Origin: Planctomycetota bacterium
GTDB lineage: Bacteria > Planctomycetota > Brocadiia > Brocadiales > Brocadiaceae
Assembly: GCA_023261465.1 (NCBI GenBank)
Contig: JAHFOW010000109.1
Coordinates: 1 to 9,648, forward strand
Direction: 5' to 3'
DNA: 9,648 nt
Below, piece by piece: positions 1-5,893 of this stretch. The position numbers and the translations under genes were made by a program. Position 1 is the first letter of the stretch; the number at the start of each line of letters is the position of its first letter. The notes beneath the pieces were generated by a model. That model worked only from the letters and a program-made list of their open reading frames with translations, ran no database searches and was not told the origin of the DNA.

Positions 1-377
1 TTGCTAATCTTTCCATCCGTATTAACGCCTACAATAAACGAAAAGGGATGAAATTTACCAATCTCTTCCGTAATAATCGCATATCGTTGAATAACGCCCG
101 TCCTCTTTCCTATATATACCTTAAAACTATCTTCGTAAAGCCTTCTGCTCAGAATATTTTCAAGATTTTGTTTTTCATCGGGAGCCAGGATGAGTTCATC
201 CGTCAGAATATCATCGCACTCAGGAAAGATAAGCGCCAGGGCTTGTTCTTCAGTAAGGTAAGTCTGTAACTGAAAATTATCGGTTGGCTCCGGTTCTGTT
301 TGAGCTTTTAACGTACGAAATGAAAAAGGTGTTAAAATAAAAACCACGAAAAATGTGCATACTAAAATATATCTCAC
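1..377 (-). CDS. Exported FMN-binding domain protein, N-terminal part only (runs off the left edge)
   Basis: The reading frame is open from a GTG at 377 to the window edge, giving 125 residues. The N-terminus (MRYILVCTFFVVFILTPF...) is a typical Sec signal peptide, probably cut near LKAQ (residue 26), so the protein should act in the periplasm. The mature part resembles the start of FMN-binding domains of the RnfG/NosR kind: a segment with many acidic residues (FPECDDILTDE), then KVYIGKRTGVIQRYAII and EEIGKFHPFSFIVGVNTDGK (about residues 105-123). In that family FMN is often linked to a Thr in a later motif, which lies outside the window. The GTG start is forced because an in-frame TGA lies seven codons upstream. 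GAGGGGG at 391-397 is the likely ribosome site, though its 13-nt spacing is long. The gene is last in the minus-strand series. Its redox partner cannot be inferred. Confidence 0.78.
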   Translation of the reverse strand, partial: MRYILVCTFFVVFILTPFSFRTLKAQTEPEPTDNFQLQTYLTEEQALALIFPECDDILTDELILAPDEKQNLENILSRRLYEDSFKVYIGKRTGVIQRYAIITEEIGKFHPFSFIVGVNTDGKIS

Positions 378-481
378 GCTTGTTAATTTTCCCCCTCATG
401 ACTTGTATAATCTGTGAAGTCTGTAGTCTCACTACTTTCTATAAACCAATACCTCATCTTTGTAGCCTGTTACACGTATGG

Positions 482-958
482 CTACGAACTCCCAAGAATA
501 GTTTCCAGTTTTTTTAAAAAATCCTGTTCCAGGGTACCATCTGATTCAACACGGTTCCACCGGTAAGCAGCGCTTCCGCCCGGTGGTTTTTCTTCCCTCT
601 GGGCATTAATGGAAACGTATGATTTGTCTCCTATTCCAGCAATCCTGACATGGAGACGGTATCGTTCCTGCCAAGTGCCTTCCAGGAGCAATCCGCTCGT
701 TTTTGTTGTTGACCGTCCCACGACCCAGTTCGTTCTCAAAAACCCTTTTTCTTTATCCCTGATATCAACAGGAGTTCCTTCTACGGCCTGAACAACCGCA
801 TCCCAAACGGTATTGACATCCTTATCAAAATAACGGGAAACGCCCGTCATACTCCTTCGCCCGGAACCCGTAGTGGCGCATCCAGTCGGCACCGTTGTAA
901 AAAATGCAGCGAATAATAAAATGGCACATCCGTAAATTAATAGTTGACTTTTTTTCAT
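482..958 (-). CDS. BamC/NlpB-like small lipoprotein
   Basis: This is a 158-residue protein with a lysine start (MKKSQ), a long hydrophobic stretch and VPTGC ending at Cys27. The Cys looks like a lipidation site, although Pro at -3 is not the classical lipobox residue. The mature region (FDKDVNTVWDAVVQAVE, then a KEKGFLRTNW segment and alternating strands YRLHVRI / SYVSINAQ) has the helix-plus-sheet pattern of the BamC/NlpB/DapX-type lipoprotein domain. These proteins sit in the envelope, and BamC itself belongs to the outer-membrane barrel assembly machine. Whether this one does is unknown. I chose the ATG at 958 over the in-frame ATG at 1009: GAGAGA at 966-971 is 7 nt upstream, the signal peptide starts here, and a likely promoter (987-1015) overlaps the longer N-terminus. 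It is probably transcribed alone or with the FMN-binding gene 104 bp downstream. Confidence 0.72.
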   Translation of the reverse strand: MKKSQLLIYGCAILLFAAFFTTVPTGCATTGSGRRSMTGVSRYFDKDVNTVWDAVVQAVEGTPVDIRDKEKGFLRTNWVVGRSTTKTSGLLLEGTWQERYRLHVRIAGIGDKSYVSINAQREEKPPGGSAAYRWNRVESDGTLEQDFLKKLETILGSS

Positions 959-986
959 AGCATTTTCTCTCGATAGAATGGTAAAA

Positions 987-1015
987 ATAGTATCAGAAAA
1001 AAACTGCATTTACAA
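987..1015 (-). promoter_or_regulatory. Candidate promoter of the BamC-like lipoprotein gene
   Basis: On the minus strand TTGTAA (1015-1010) is followed after 17 bp by TACTAT (992-987), which is preceded by an extended -10 TG. Each hexamer matches the sigma-70 consensus at four of six positions. The predicted start would be near 980, about 22 nt before the ATG at 958. It agrees with the shorter start chosen for the gene. Confidence 0.42.
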
Positions 1016-1060
1016 ACACTTTGTCGAAATAGAACCACGATCAGGAATTTGCCCTCACTT

Positions 1061-1378
1061 TTAATTCAATGGAAGCCGCAACCCCGCTTTCTGAAACTGC
1101 ATACGGCCATCCTTTAATTTTTGATATATTGAAGACCATGACCTTTTTGCATAGACAATAGGCATTCCATTGTTTTCTGCAAAATTCTTTATCTTGTGCG
1201 CCAGATTATGATTCACGAAATCATAGAGTACGATTACAAAGTCCATGGTTTCGGGAATTCCGTCGCGAATCTTCTGACCGCTCCTTCCCGTCAAATGCCG
1301 GATTTCATTCACTCCAATTTTATCGAGTTCCCTGGGTATACACCCTAAGTGGTCACCCCCTACAATAAGCGCAGACAT
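1061..1378 (-). CDS. Small DUF2325 protein
   Basis: This 105-residue cytoplasmic protein begins MSALIVGGDHLGCIPRELDK and continues IRHLTGRSG...., MDFVIVLYDFVNHNLAHKIKNFAENNGMPIVYAKRSWSSI. The Rossmann-like opening (ALIVGGD), the central DFVIVLYDFVNH motif and the closing GMPIVYAK..S match the DUF2325 family, whose biochemical role is not established. The histidines (H10, and the pair in FVNHNLAH) and Cys13 are candidate ligands for a metal or haem, but that is only a guess. The start at 1378 rests on a near-perfect Shine-Dalgarno site at 1383-1390. A longer in-frame start at 1483 would run through the palindromic repeat at 1421-1450 and is rejected. It lies 111 bp downstream of nirK on the same strand with no clear terminator between, so co-transcription with nirK is plausible. 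Confidence 0.82.
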   Translation of the reverse strand: MSALIVGGDHLGCIPRELDKIGVNEIRHLTGRSGQKIRDGIPETMDFVIVLYDFVNHNLAHKIKNFAENNGMPIVYAKRSWSSIYQKLKDGRMQFQKAGLRLPLN

Positions 1379-1382
1379 TTTT

Positions 1383-1390
1383 ACCTCCTT
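1383..1390 (-). promoter_or_regulatory. Strong ribosome binding site that fixes the DUF2325 start
   Basis: AAGGAGGT on the minus strand is followed by AAAA and then the ATG at 1378. It is the strongest Shine-Dalgarno match in the window and decides the start against the longer frame at 1483. Confidence 0.8.
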
Positions 1391-1420
1391 GCAAAAAAAT
1401 ACATTTTTAACAAACCCAGG

Positions 1421-1450
1421 CAGAGAGACGCACTGCAATGCGTCTCTCTG
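1421..1450. repeat. Perfect 12-bp inverted repeat, GAGACGCA family
   Basis: CAGAGAGACGCA (1421-1432) and TGCGTCTCTCTG (1439-1450) are perfect reverse complements around a 6-nt loop. No T-run follows on either strand, so it is not a standard intrinsic terminator. The core AGAGACGCA / TGCGTCTC returns at 5835-5856, which marks it as a dispersed palindromic repeat. It lies in the nirK-DUF2325 gap and would form a stable mRNA hairpin there, which could protect or separate the two parts of a shared transcript. Confidence 0.8.
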
Positions 1451-1489
1451 TTGAATATCACCAATAACTTTCCCGGGTAACAATCACGA

Positions 1490-2503
1490 TTAATTTACAT
1501 GCAGAATACCGCCGGCCCCCTTCGGGACCCTCCACAGGGCATGGTCAACAATTGGCCAATTACCTGTAGCTAGTGCCTTAAATTCAAATACAGCAGCAGA
1601 TCCTGGCGGCACATAGACCGTCTCCTCATTTCTGATAAAATCACGGTAACGGGATGGATAATACTTATCGAATATTTGACCGATGATATGGAAATTAGAA
1701 CCAATATTAGGCCCCCCTGTTACAAAAAATATGCGTACATTGTCTCGCTTGTTCACGGTTACTGCGTCACCATAAATTGATGCGTTTGAAAGCGCTTGTG
1801 TATGTCCGTTAAAGGTGAAATAATCAGGATGTTCAGACAGAGCCTTGTCCTCATCGAGATCATATCCATCTTTAACATCCGCTAGATTTTCAATACCCGG
1901 CTTTATATACCAGTCGCTCTGACCGATATAAAATTCCTTATCAACCTTTGGAAGACCACCCCTTGGCTCAACCATGATCAGACCATACATACCATGTGAC
2001 ACGTGTTCCCATGGCATTCCTTCTGCGCCGCAGTGGTAAATATAAGCGCCTTCCCTTACTGCCTTAAACTTCAACGATTTGGTTTTACCTGGTTCTATGT
2101 CCATTAACATAGCGCCAATACCGGCATGAAAATCTAAATTGTGCGGCTCCTTATTACCCAGAGCATTGGTTAAATTGATAACCACCGTATCGCCTTCCAT
2201 CACCCGTATCATGGGGCCCGGCACAGTCGCAGGACCTGTGACATCACCCTTTTTCCCGGCAAATGTCCAGAACCAGAATTTCTTCCCGGGCGCCAATTCT
2301 GCAAGAACCTCTTTTGCAACTAAATCAACCGTGACCGTTGTTGGGTTTGAGCGAGAGATTGGCGATGGAATATCTGTTGGATCTTTCGCAACGGTATCCA
2401 CCTCATCCAGCGCGCTTACCGCAGAAATACCAGTAGTCAATGCCATACCATAAAACGCAGCGCTAAAAATTGCCCCATACATAATTTTTTTAAATCTCTT
2501 CAT
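1490..2503 (-). CDS. nirK: NirK-type copper-containing nitrite reductase (NO-forming)
   Basis: The 337-residue product reduces nitrite to nitric oxide in the periplasm. A signal peptide (MKRFKKIMYG.., cleavage likely after VSA at about 31) precedes two cupredoxin domains. All expected ligands can be read by comparison with known NirK. The type 1 copper has H121 (PHNLDFHAG), C158 (YIYHCG), H167 and M172 (HVSHGM). The type 2 copper has H126, H157 and H321 (IVDHALW). The catalytic pair is D124 and H272 (NFHIIG). The C158-to-H167 spacing is standard, but the loop reads GMPWEH where Alcaligenes-type NirK has GMVPWH. Length is normal for a class I enzyme without fused domains. AAGGAGA at 2511-2517 supports the ATG at 2503. 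A palindromic operator-like site lies at 2554-2568, and a DUF2325 gene follows. The assignment as a nitrite reductase rather than another two-domain copper oxidase rests on the intact type 2 and catalytic residues. Confidence 0.9.
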   Translation of the reverse strand: MKRFKKIMYGAIFSAAFYGMALTTGISAVSALDEVDTVAKDPTDIPSPISRSNPTTVTVDLVAKEVLAELAPGKKFWFWTFAGKKGDVTGPATVPGPMIRVMEGDTVVINLTNALGNKEPHNLDFHAGIGAMLMDIEPGKTKSLKFKAVREGAYIYHCGAEGMPWEHVSHGMYGLIMVEPRGGLPKVDKEFYIGQSDWYIKPGIENLADVKDGYDLDEDKALSEHPDYFTFNGHTQALSNASIYGDAVTVNKRDNVRIFFVTGGPNIGSNFHIIGQIFDKYYPSRYRDFIRNEETVYVPPGSAAVFEFKALATGNWPIVDHALWRVPKGAGGILHVN

Positions 2504-2523
2504 CTTTCTTTCTCCTTAAGTAT

Positions 2524-2536
2524 GAAATTCCTACAC
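2524..2536. repeat. Copy of the intergenic motif GAAATTCCTACAC
   Basis: This 13-mer is repeated exactly at 5788-5800 in the porin leader. Its first nine bases also occur at 4164-4172, beside the porin stop codon. All three copies lie in the same orientation at gene borders. Here it sits just upstream of the nirK ribosome site. It may be the edge of a dispersed element or an mRNA leader motif. Confidence 0.5.
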
Positions 2537-2553
2537 GACAAATAAATTGTTAT

Positions 2554-2568
2554 TTAGACTCAGTCTCA
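2554..2568 (-). promoter_or_regulatory. Operator-like palindrome upstream of nirK
   Basis: The minus strand reads TGAGACTGAGTCTAA, whose core AGACT-G-AGTCT is a perfect palindrome. It matches the site at 5894-5908 at 13 of 15 positions when the latter is read as TGAGAATGAGTCTCA. Both fit the 7-1-7 outline of Fur-superfamily boxes loosely. A possible -35 (TTGATA, 2580-2575) precedes it, with a weak -10 (CTAAAT, 2557-2552) after 17 bp, so the palindrome would lie in the spacer and a bound protein would block RNA polymerase. The promoter is weak evidence. The repeated palindrome is the stronger point. Confidence 0.5.
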
Positions 2569-2592
2569 GTGATATATCAAATTTTTTTATTC

Positions 2593-4020
2593 TTATCTCA
2601 TTACGCAGGATACCTCAACCACTGCTTTATCTGAGCATAACAAACGAATATCCTCTTTTTTATGCGTATCTTTTACCATGGTACTCAGGGCGGCAGCAAT
2701 TCCCATTTCCATCGCTGTATCCATAAAAATATACCTGAATGAACCCTGCCTGCCACACGAAATAAGGTTTTTGTACGTATCAAGAAAATGGAGGAGTTCC
2801 GACCGGTGAACTCTATAATCCAGGCTATAAACAGGATAACCATGCGTCACCTGTGTTGTGAAATAATCAATAATTTTTCCATCTATATGAATCCCCAGTT
2901 CTTTTAAATCATTGACACACCGTTCCAGCAACCTTTCCGGAGAACAACTCCATATCTCGTCATTCGCCGAGCATGGTAACTCCAGCATGATGGATGTCTT
3001 CCCTGCCGGCGCATTGAAAGGACTCCTTCGTTTAGGCTCCTGGATGCGTGTCATGACATACCTTTTCCCGGATACATACATCCACGTATTTTCACTGATA
3101 TCGGTCAAATCAACCAGGATATTTAAAAATCTTACAGCCCGAAATCTCAGTGCGTCTGTATGCCACAGGATATCCTTTGTAAGATGTCCGGGAAATGCCC
3201 TTATAATATCCGGTAACGGTATGGTAGAGATAACGGTATCACACTCCACCTGCTTATCAGCGCCGTTGTGTTTATAACAGACCCCGCTAACGGTATTATC
3301 GTGAATATCCAGGCCAGTAACGTTTGCGTTCAAAAGTATTTCCCCGCCGGTTTTCACTATATCATCTGCTATCATCTCAAACATCTGCCCGATACCATGT
3401 CTGGGATAATAAAACCACTGGGCATAGGTGCGCGGCGTATCTCTCCTGAGTTTAAAAATACGGAAAAAAACATCTCTAAGGCTGATGAGTGATATCCTTT
3501 GCGACGCCCAATCAGAAGAAATAAGCTTCGGGGATATACCCCATAACTTTTCCGTATAAGGGCCAAAGAATATATTATAGAGCGTCCGTCCAAAACGGCT
3601 GACAACCCAATCCTCAAAAGACACGTCCTCTTTTTCCAGAATGAGGTTTTTGAAGGCTGCAAGTGCATACGTTATTAGCGCCTTCAGATTTGTCCATAAA
3701 CCCAATTTGAAAAACACATCCCTTGCCGAAAGCGGATATTGATAGGTCTTTCCGCCAAAGAGGATCACGCTTTTTCTCTTTGATATGAGGAGTTCGCCAC
3801 CCATCATTTTAGAAACTTTTGCAATAAGATCGCTATCCCCAGATATGAAGCGGTGTCCGCCAAGGTCAAACCGATAACCTTTGTACTCGTTTGTAACGCA
3901 TAATCCTCCAACCCTGGATTCCTTCTCAAGAACCGTCACGTTACAACCGGATTTCGACAATTCCCATGCGGCTGATAATCCGCACGGCCCGCCGCCAAGT
4001 ATAAGTACTTTTTTCCCCAA
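2593..4020 (-). CDS. FAD-dependent oxidoreductase, amine oxidase / protoporphyrinogen oxidase-like superfamily
   Basis: The 475-residue protein opens with a dinucleotide-binding fold: VLILGGGPCGLSAAWEL (GxGxxG at residues 9-14), the acidic strand end VLEKES (about 30-35), then RVGGLC and FDLGGHRF. The C-terminal GRQGSFRYIFMDTAMEMG (about 423-440) is the usual second FAD contact of this superfamily, which also includes protoporphyrinogen oxidases, UDP-galactopyranose mutases and flavin amine oxidases. The middle (YTEKLWGISP, YYPRHGIGQM) resembles bacterial members found in polysaccharide or lipid modification loci, but no substrate can be named. No signal peptide is seen, so it is cytoplasmic. 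The start is TTG at 4020. A TAA directly precedes it in frame and GGAAGG lies 8 nt upstream. The charged tail after about residue 445 (DTHKKEDIRL...) looks like an extension. It lies 153 bp after the porin and 89 bp before nirK. Confidence 0.75.
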   Translation of the reverse strand: MGKKVLILGGGPCGLSAAWELSKSGCNVTVLEKESRVGGLCVTNEYKGYRFDLGGHRFISGDSDLIAKVSKMMGGELLISKRKSVILFGGKTYQYPLSARDVFFKLGLWTNLKALITYALAAFKNLILEKEDVSFEDWVVSRFGRTLYNIFFGPYTEKLWGISPKLISSDWASQRISLISLRDVFFRIFKLRRDTPRTYAQWFYYPRHGIGQMFEMIADDIVKTGGEILLNANVTGLDIHDNTVSGVCYKHNGADKQVECDTVISTIPLPDIIRAFPGHLTKDILWHTDALRFRAVRFLNILVDLTDISENTWMYVSGKRYVMTRIQEPKRRSPFNAPAGKTSIMLELPCSANDEIWSCSPERLLERCVNDLKELGIHIDGKIIDYFTTQVTHGYPVYSLDYRVHRSELLHFLDTYKNLISCGRQGSFRYIFMDTAMEMGIAAALSTMVKDTHKKEDIRLLCSDKAVVEVSCVMR

Positions 4021-4028
4021 TTAACAAA

Positions 4029-4034
4029 CCTTCC
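4029..4034 (-). promoter_or_regulatory. Ribosome binding site supporting a TTG start
   Basis: GGAAGG on the minus strand lies 8 nt before the TTG at 4020. Together with the in-frame TAA directly before the TTG, it fixes the start of the FAD oxidoreductase gene at a non-ATG codon. Confidence 0.6.
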
Positions 4035-4076
4035 GATGGTTCAATGGTTCACGATTTAAATCAAGCCTTCGCCGGC

Positions 4077-4155
4077 TGGCAGGAGCCGTCTCCTGGCAAT
4101 GTACATATCATCCGGTGAGCAAGCTCTGGCCGCCAACAGCAATTGGCTCCTGCCA
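4077..4155. repeat. Inverted repeat between the porin and FAD oxidoreductase genes
   Basis: TGGCAGGAGCC (4077-4087) and GGCTCCTGCCA (4145-4155) are an 11-bp perfect inverted pair 57 bp apart. The left arm also folds locally: CAGGAG (4080-4085), loop CCGT, CTCCTG (4090-4095). The segment is GC-rich against its AT-rich surroundings and fills most of the 153-bp gap. It could be a small non-autonomous element or a processing structure. No T-run marks it as a terminator. Confidence 0.55.
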
Positions 4156-4173
4156 AAAAGTTTGAAATTCCTG

Positions 4174-5676
4174 TTAGAAATATGTTGCAACAGAGAATAA
4201 AAACGCATTATTGGCTGTATTGGAAAGATCCTTTTCCTCCATATTAATTTGATAATCCAGCTTGAATACCGTATCTTCTGTATAACGATAATTCAATCCC
4301 GGAGTTATCCTGTTCCTCAGCCAGTTCTCTCTGCCAGTTGCCTCTATTGCAGATGTCTGCACCTGATCCCACCTCAATACGCCCGTGAATGTAGAATTAT
4401 CGGTAAAAAACTTTGGCGCCCAACTTTTTAAACAAGAAGGCATAAAATGGTAACGGCCTTCCACATAATAACCCCACATAGAATCGGCAATACCGGCAGG
4501 ATTGCCATCTTCGTCAACAGCAGACCGTGCAAAATTATCTGTCTCTATAAAGGCATAAGCGCCTTCACCTACCAATTCAAACGGTCCTTTCTGATAGGCA
4601 AAATCCAAAGCCGGAATGGTTAATTGATTATTATTTTTTTGATCATACCGGCTGGTATATACCGAACTACCAAACTCAAGGCCTATAAATGGGCTGAAAG
4701 CAACACGCCCGACAACGGCAGGACTCTCATTATAGTTGTCGAGGTCAACAAATCCACCCCTGGTCTCTCTTATTCCTTCGTCTAATCCAAAGTGTGATGT
4801 ATGGTCTGCATCTAAGCCACGAAAGACGCCGTTAGTAGCGTAAATCTCATAATCCAGTTTGCTTAATTCCGAAGGATAAAGGCTTCCAAAAAAGCCCATA
4901 CCTGCATCTGTAATGGTAGTTGGAATAATAAACTGGTCTACCAGGGGACGGTCAGTGAGGTCCTGCAAGGGAGCATCATGAATTAAATTGTATTTCCCTA
5001 AGGGAGTAAGGATAAAACCACCTCTAAAATTGATCCAGTCGGTTATCAAATAATCTATGGTAGCAAACTCCAGCTTTGCCTCGCCCTTACTCTCGTCTGA
5101 TACGCCACCATTTTCAAATTCTATTTCTGAAGCAACCTTGACGCGGTCGGAGACATCTGCATAGATAAAAGGTATAAACCTGTCCACGGCAAAACCATGA
5201 TCACCCTTATCGTCTTCTGTTGCCCTAAATTGGAAATCCATATAACCCCCAAGATAGGTATTTCTCCCAAACCTCTTCAGGAATGGCTTTGCGTAAATGG
5301 GACTCATTTTACTCTTTGAAGCAAGGGATGACTCTTCACCCGGCGCTTCAGCGCCAGCCACTACTTCCTTCTTTTGCACCTCTTCCTTTAACGAAGCCAT
5401 CTCTTTTTCTTTTTTTGTGTCTACTTCCCTGAGCGATGCAATCTCTTTCTCCTTTTGCGCATCCTTTTCTTTTAACGATGTAATCTCCTTTTCTTTCTCC
5501 ATATCCCTTTGAATTTGCTGCCTGAGCATGTCCTTTAACTCCGTCAATTCCTTTTCAAGCTTATCAACCTTGCCTTTCAACACCTCCGTGTCGGCAGACT
5601 GTGCAAAGACATTTGCTCCGAATAAAGGTGCAATTACAGATACCACCATTAACAACATATACCGCACAAACCGCAT
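4174..5676 (-). CDS. Outer-membrane porin-like beta-barrel with N-terminal coiled coil
   Basis: The 500-residue protein has a signal peptide (MRFVRYMLLMVVSVIAPLFGANVFA, cut near residue 25). A heptad-rich coiled coil follows at about residues 30-105, then a short linker and a barrel from about 130 to the end. The barrel part shows alternating amphipathic strands such as YLGGYMDFQF, VKVASEIEFENGG, WINFRGGFIL and FKLDYQINME. It ends in Phe, as outer-membrane barrels do for BAM recognition. The strongly patterned stretch PLGKYNLIHDAPLQDLTDRPLVDQFIIPTT recalls a group of OprP/OprO-like and related putative porins, but substrate cannot be told. The coiled coil probably trimerises the pore or bridges to the cell wall. 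AAGGAGG about 7 nt upstream supports the ATG. The gene has its own consensus promoter (5924-5951), an operator-like site and a long structured leader. Confidence 0.8.
   Translation of the reverse strand: MRFVRYMLLMVVSVIAPLFGANVFAQSADTEVLKGKVDKLEKELTELKDMLRQQIQRDMEKEKEITSLKEKDAQKEKEIASLREVDTKKEKEMASLKEEVQKKEVVAGAEAPGEESSLASKSKMSPIYAKPFLKRFGRNTYLGGYMDFQFRATEDDKGDHGFAVDRFIPFIYADVSDRVKVASEIEFENGGVSDESKGEAKLEFATIDYLITDWINFRGGFILTPLGKYNLIHDAPLQDLTDRPLVDQFIIPTTITDAGMGFFGSLYPSELSKLDYEIYATNGVFRGLDADHTSHFGLDEGIRETRGGFVDLDNYNESPAVVGRVAFSPFIGLEFGSSVYTSRYDQKNNNQLTIPALDFAYQKGPFELVGEGAYAFIETDNFARSAVDEDGNPAGIADSMWGYYVEGRYHFMPSCLKSWAPKFFTDNSTFTGVLRWDQVQTSAIEATGRENWLRNRITPGLNYRYTEDTVFKLDYQINMEEKDLSNTANNAFLFSVATYF
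5371..5496 (-). repeat. Three tandem 14-residue repeats in the porin coiled coil
   Basis: Residues 61-74, 75-88 and 89-102 read KEKEITSLKEKDAQ, KEKEIASLREVDTK and KEKEMASLKEEVQK. Each unit is two heptads (42 bp), which suggests growth of the coiled coil by in-frame duplication. Confidence 0.85.
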
Positions 5677-5707
5677 ACTTTGCCCTCCTTATAGCCTTAC
5701 CAATCAG

Positions 5708-5722
5708 GCTGCCTTTGGCAGC
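5708..5722. repeat. Hairpin near the porin ribosome site
   Basis: GCTGCC and GGCAGC pair around TTT. The hairpin ends about 20 nt upstream of the porin Shine-Dalgarno site. On the plus strand it is followed by AACTTTTT and so resembles a weak terminator, but no plus-strand gene lies upstream. It is more likely part of the porin leader. Confidence 0.45.
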
Positions 5723-5735
5723 AACTTTTTATGCA

Positions 5736-5777
5736 GAGCGAAGTGGCATTTCGCTCATAACGAAGCGCCGCTTCGTT
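5736..5777. repeat. Compound palindrome: two adjacent hairpins in the porin leader
   Basis: GAGCGAA (5736-5742) pairs with TTCGCTC (5750-5756). Two bases further on, AACGAAGCG (5759-5767) and CGCTTCGTT (5769-5777) form a 9-bp stem around one base. The hairpins share CGAA/TTCG edges. The arrangement looks like a dispersed palindromic repeat of the REP or small-MITE kind, here carried in the porin mRNA leader. Confidence 0.7.
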
Positions 5778-5787
5778 CTACAACTTC

Positions 5788-5800
5788 GAAATTCCTACAC
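5788..5800. repeat. Second copy of the motif GAAATTCCTACAC
   Basis: This is identical to 2524-2536 upstream of nirK and in the same orientation. It directly abuts the compound palindrome at 5736-5777 and may be that element's outer edge. Confidence 0.5.
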
Positions 5801-5834
5801 ATTAAATTACCGTAACACAACAAAAACCTGCGGA

Positions 5835-5856
5835 GAGACGCAAAATCTTGCGTCTC
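5835..5856. repeat. Second copy of the GAGACGCA palindromic repeat
   Basis: GAGACGCAA (5835-5843) and TTGCGTCTC (5848-5856) form a 9-bp stem around AATC. The stem core is shared with the hairpin at 1421-1450. It lies inside the predicted porin leader. Confidence 0.75.
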
Positions 5857-5893
5857 CACACCCATGCTTAAAATTTCCCCACATACGTGCTAA

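Noticed and set aside
48..269. Open frame of 73 codons on the plus strand
   Set aside because: The opposite strand codes for the FMN-binding protein with a signal peptide and family-like sequence; the plus-strand translation has no recognisable character.
402..475. Short minus-strand frame (24 codons from MRYWFIESS) between the lipoprotein and FMN-binding genes
   Set aside because: It is too short, with no ribosome site or recognisable sequence, and it overlaps the leader of the next gene.
959..1009. Longer N-terminus for the BamC-like lipoprotein (ATG at 1009)
   Set aside because: It would place 17 residues before the signal peptide, has no good ribosome site, and overlaps a likely promoter.
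1421..1450. The 12-bp hairpin as an intrinsic terminator for nirK
   Set aside because: No run of T follows the stem on either strand and a second copy occurs elsewhere, so a dispersed repeat explains it better.
1379..1483. Longer N-terminus for the DUF2325 protein (ATG at 1483)
   Set aside because: It would translate through the palindromic repeat, and the strong Shine-Dalgarno site at 1383-1390 points to the start at 1378.
2570..2580. TTGATATATCA upstream of nirK as an FNR/CRP-type site
   Set aside because: The half-sites TGAT and ATCA are 2 bp apart, not the 4 bp needed in the TTGAT-N4-ATCAA consensus. It is more simply a -35 element or chance in AT-rich DNA.
5708..5730. Plus-strand intrinsic terminator (hairpin followed by AACTTTTT)
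   Set aside because: No plus-strand gene ends upstream, the stem is only 6 bp, and the T-run is offset from it.
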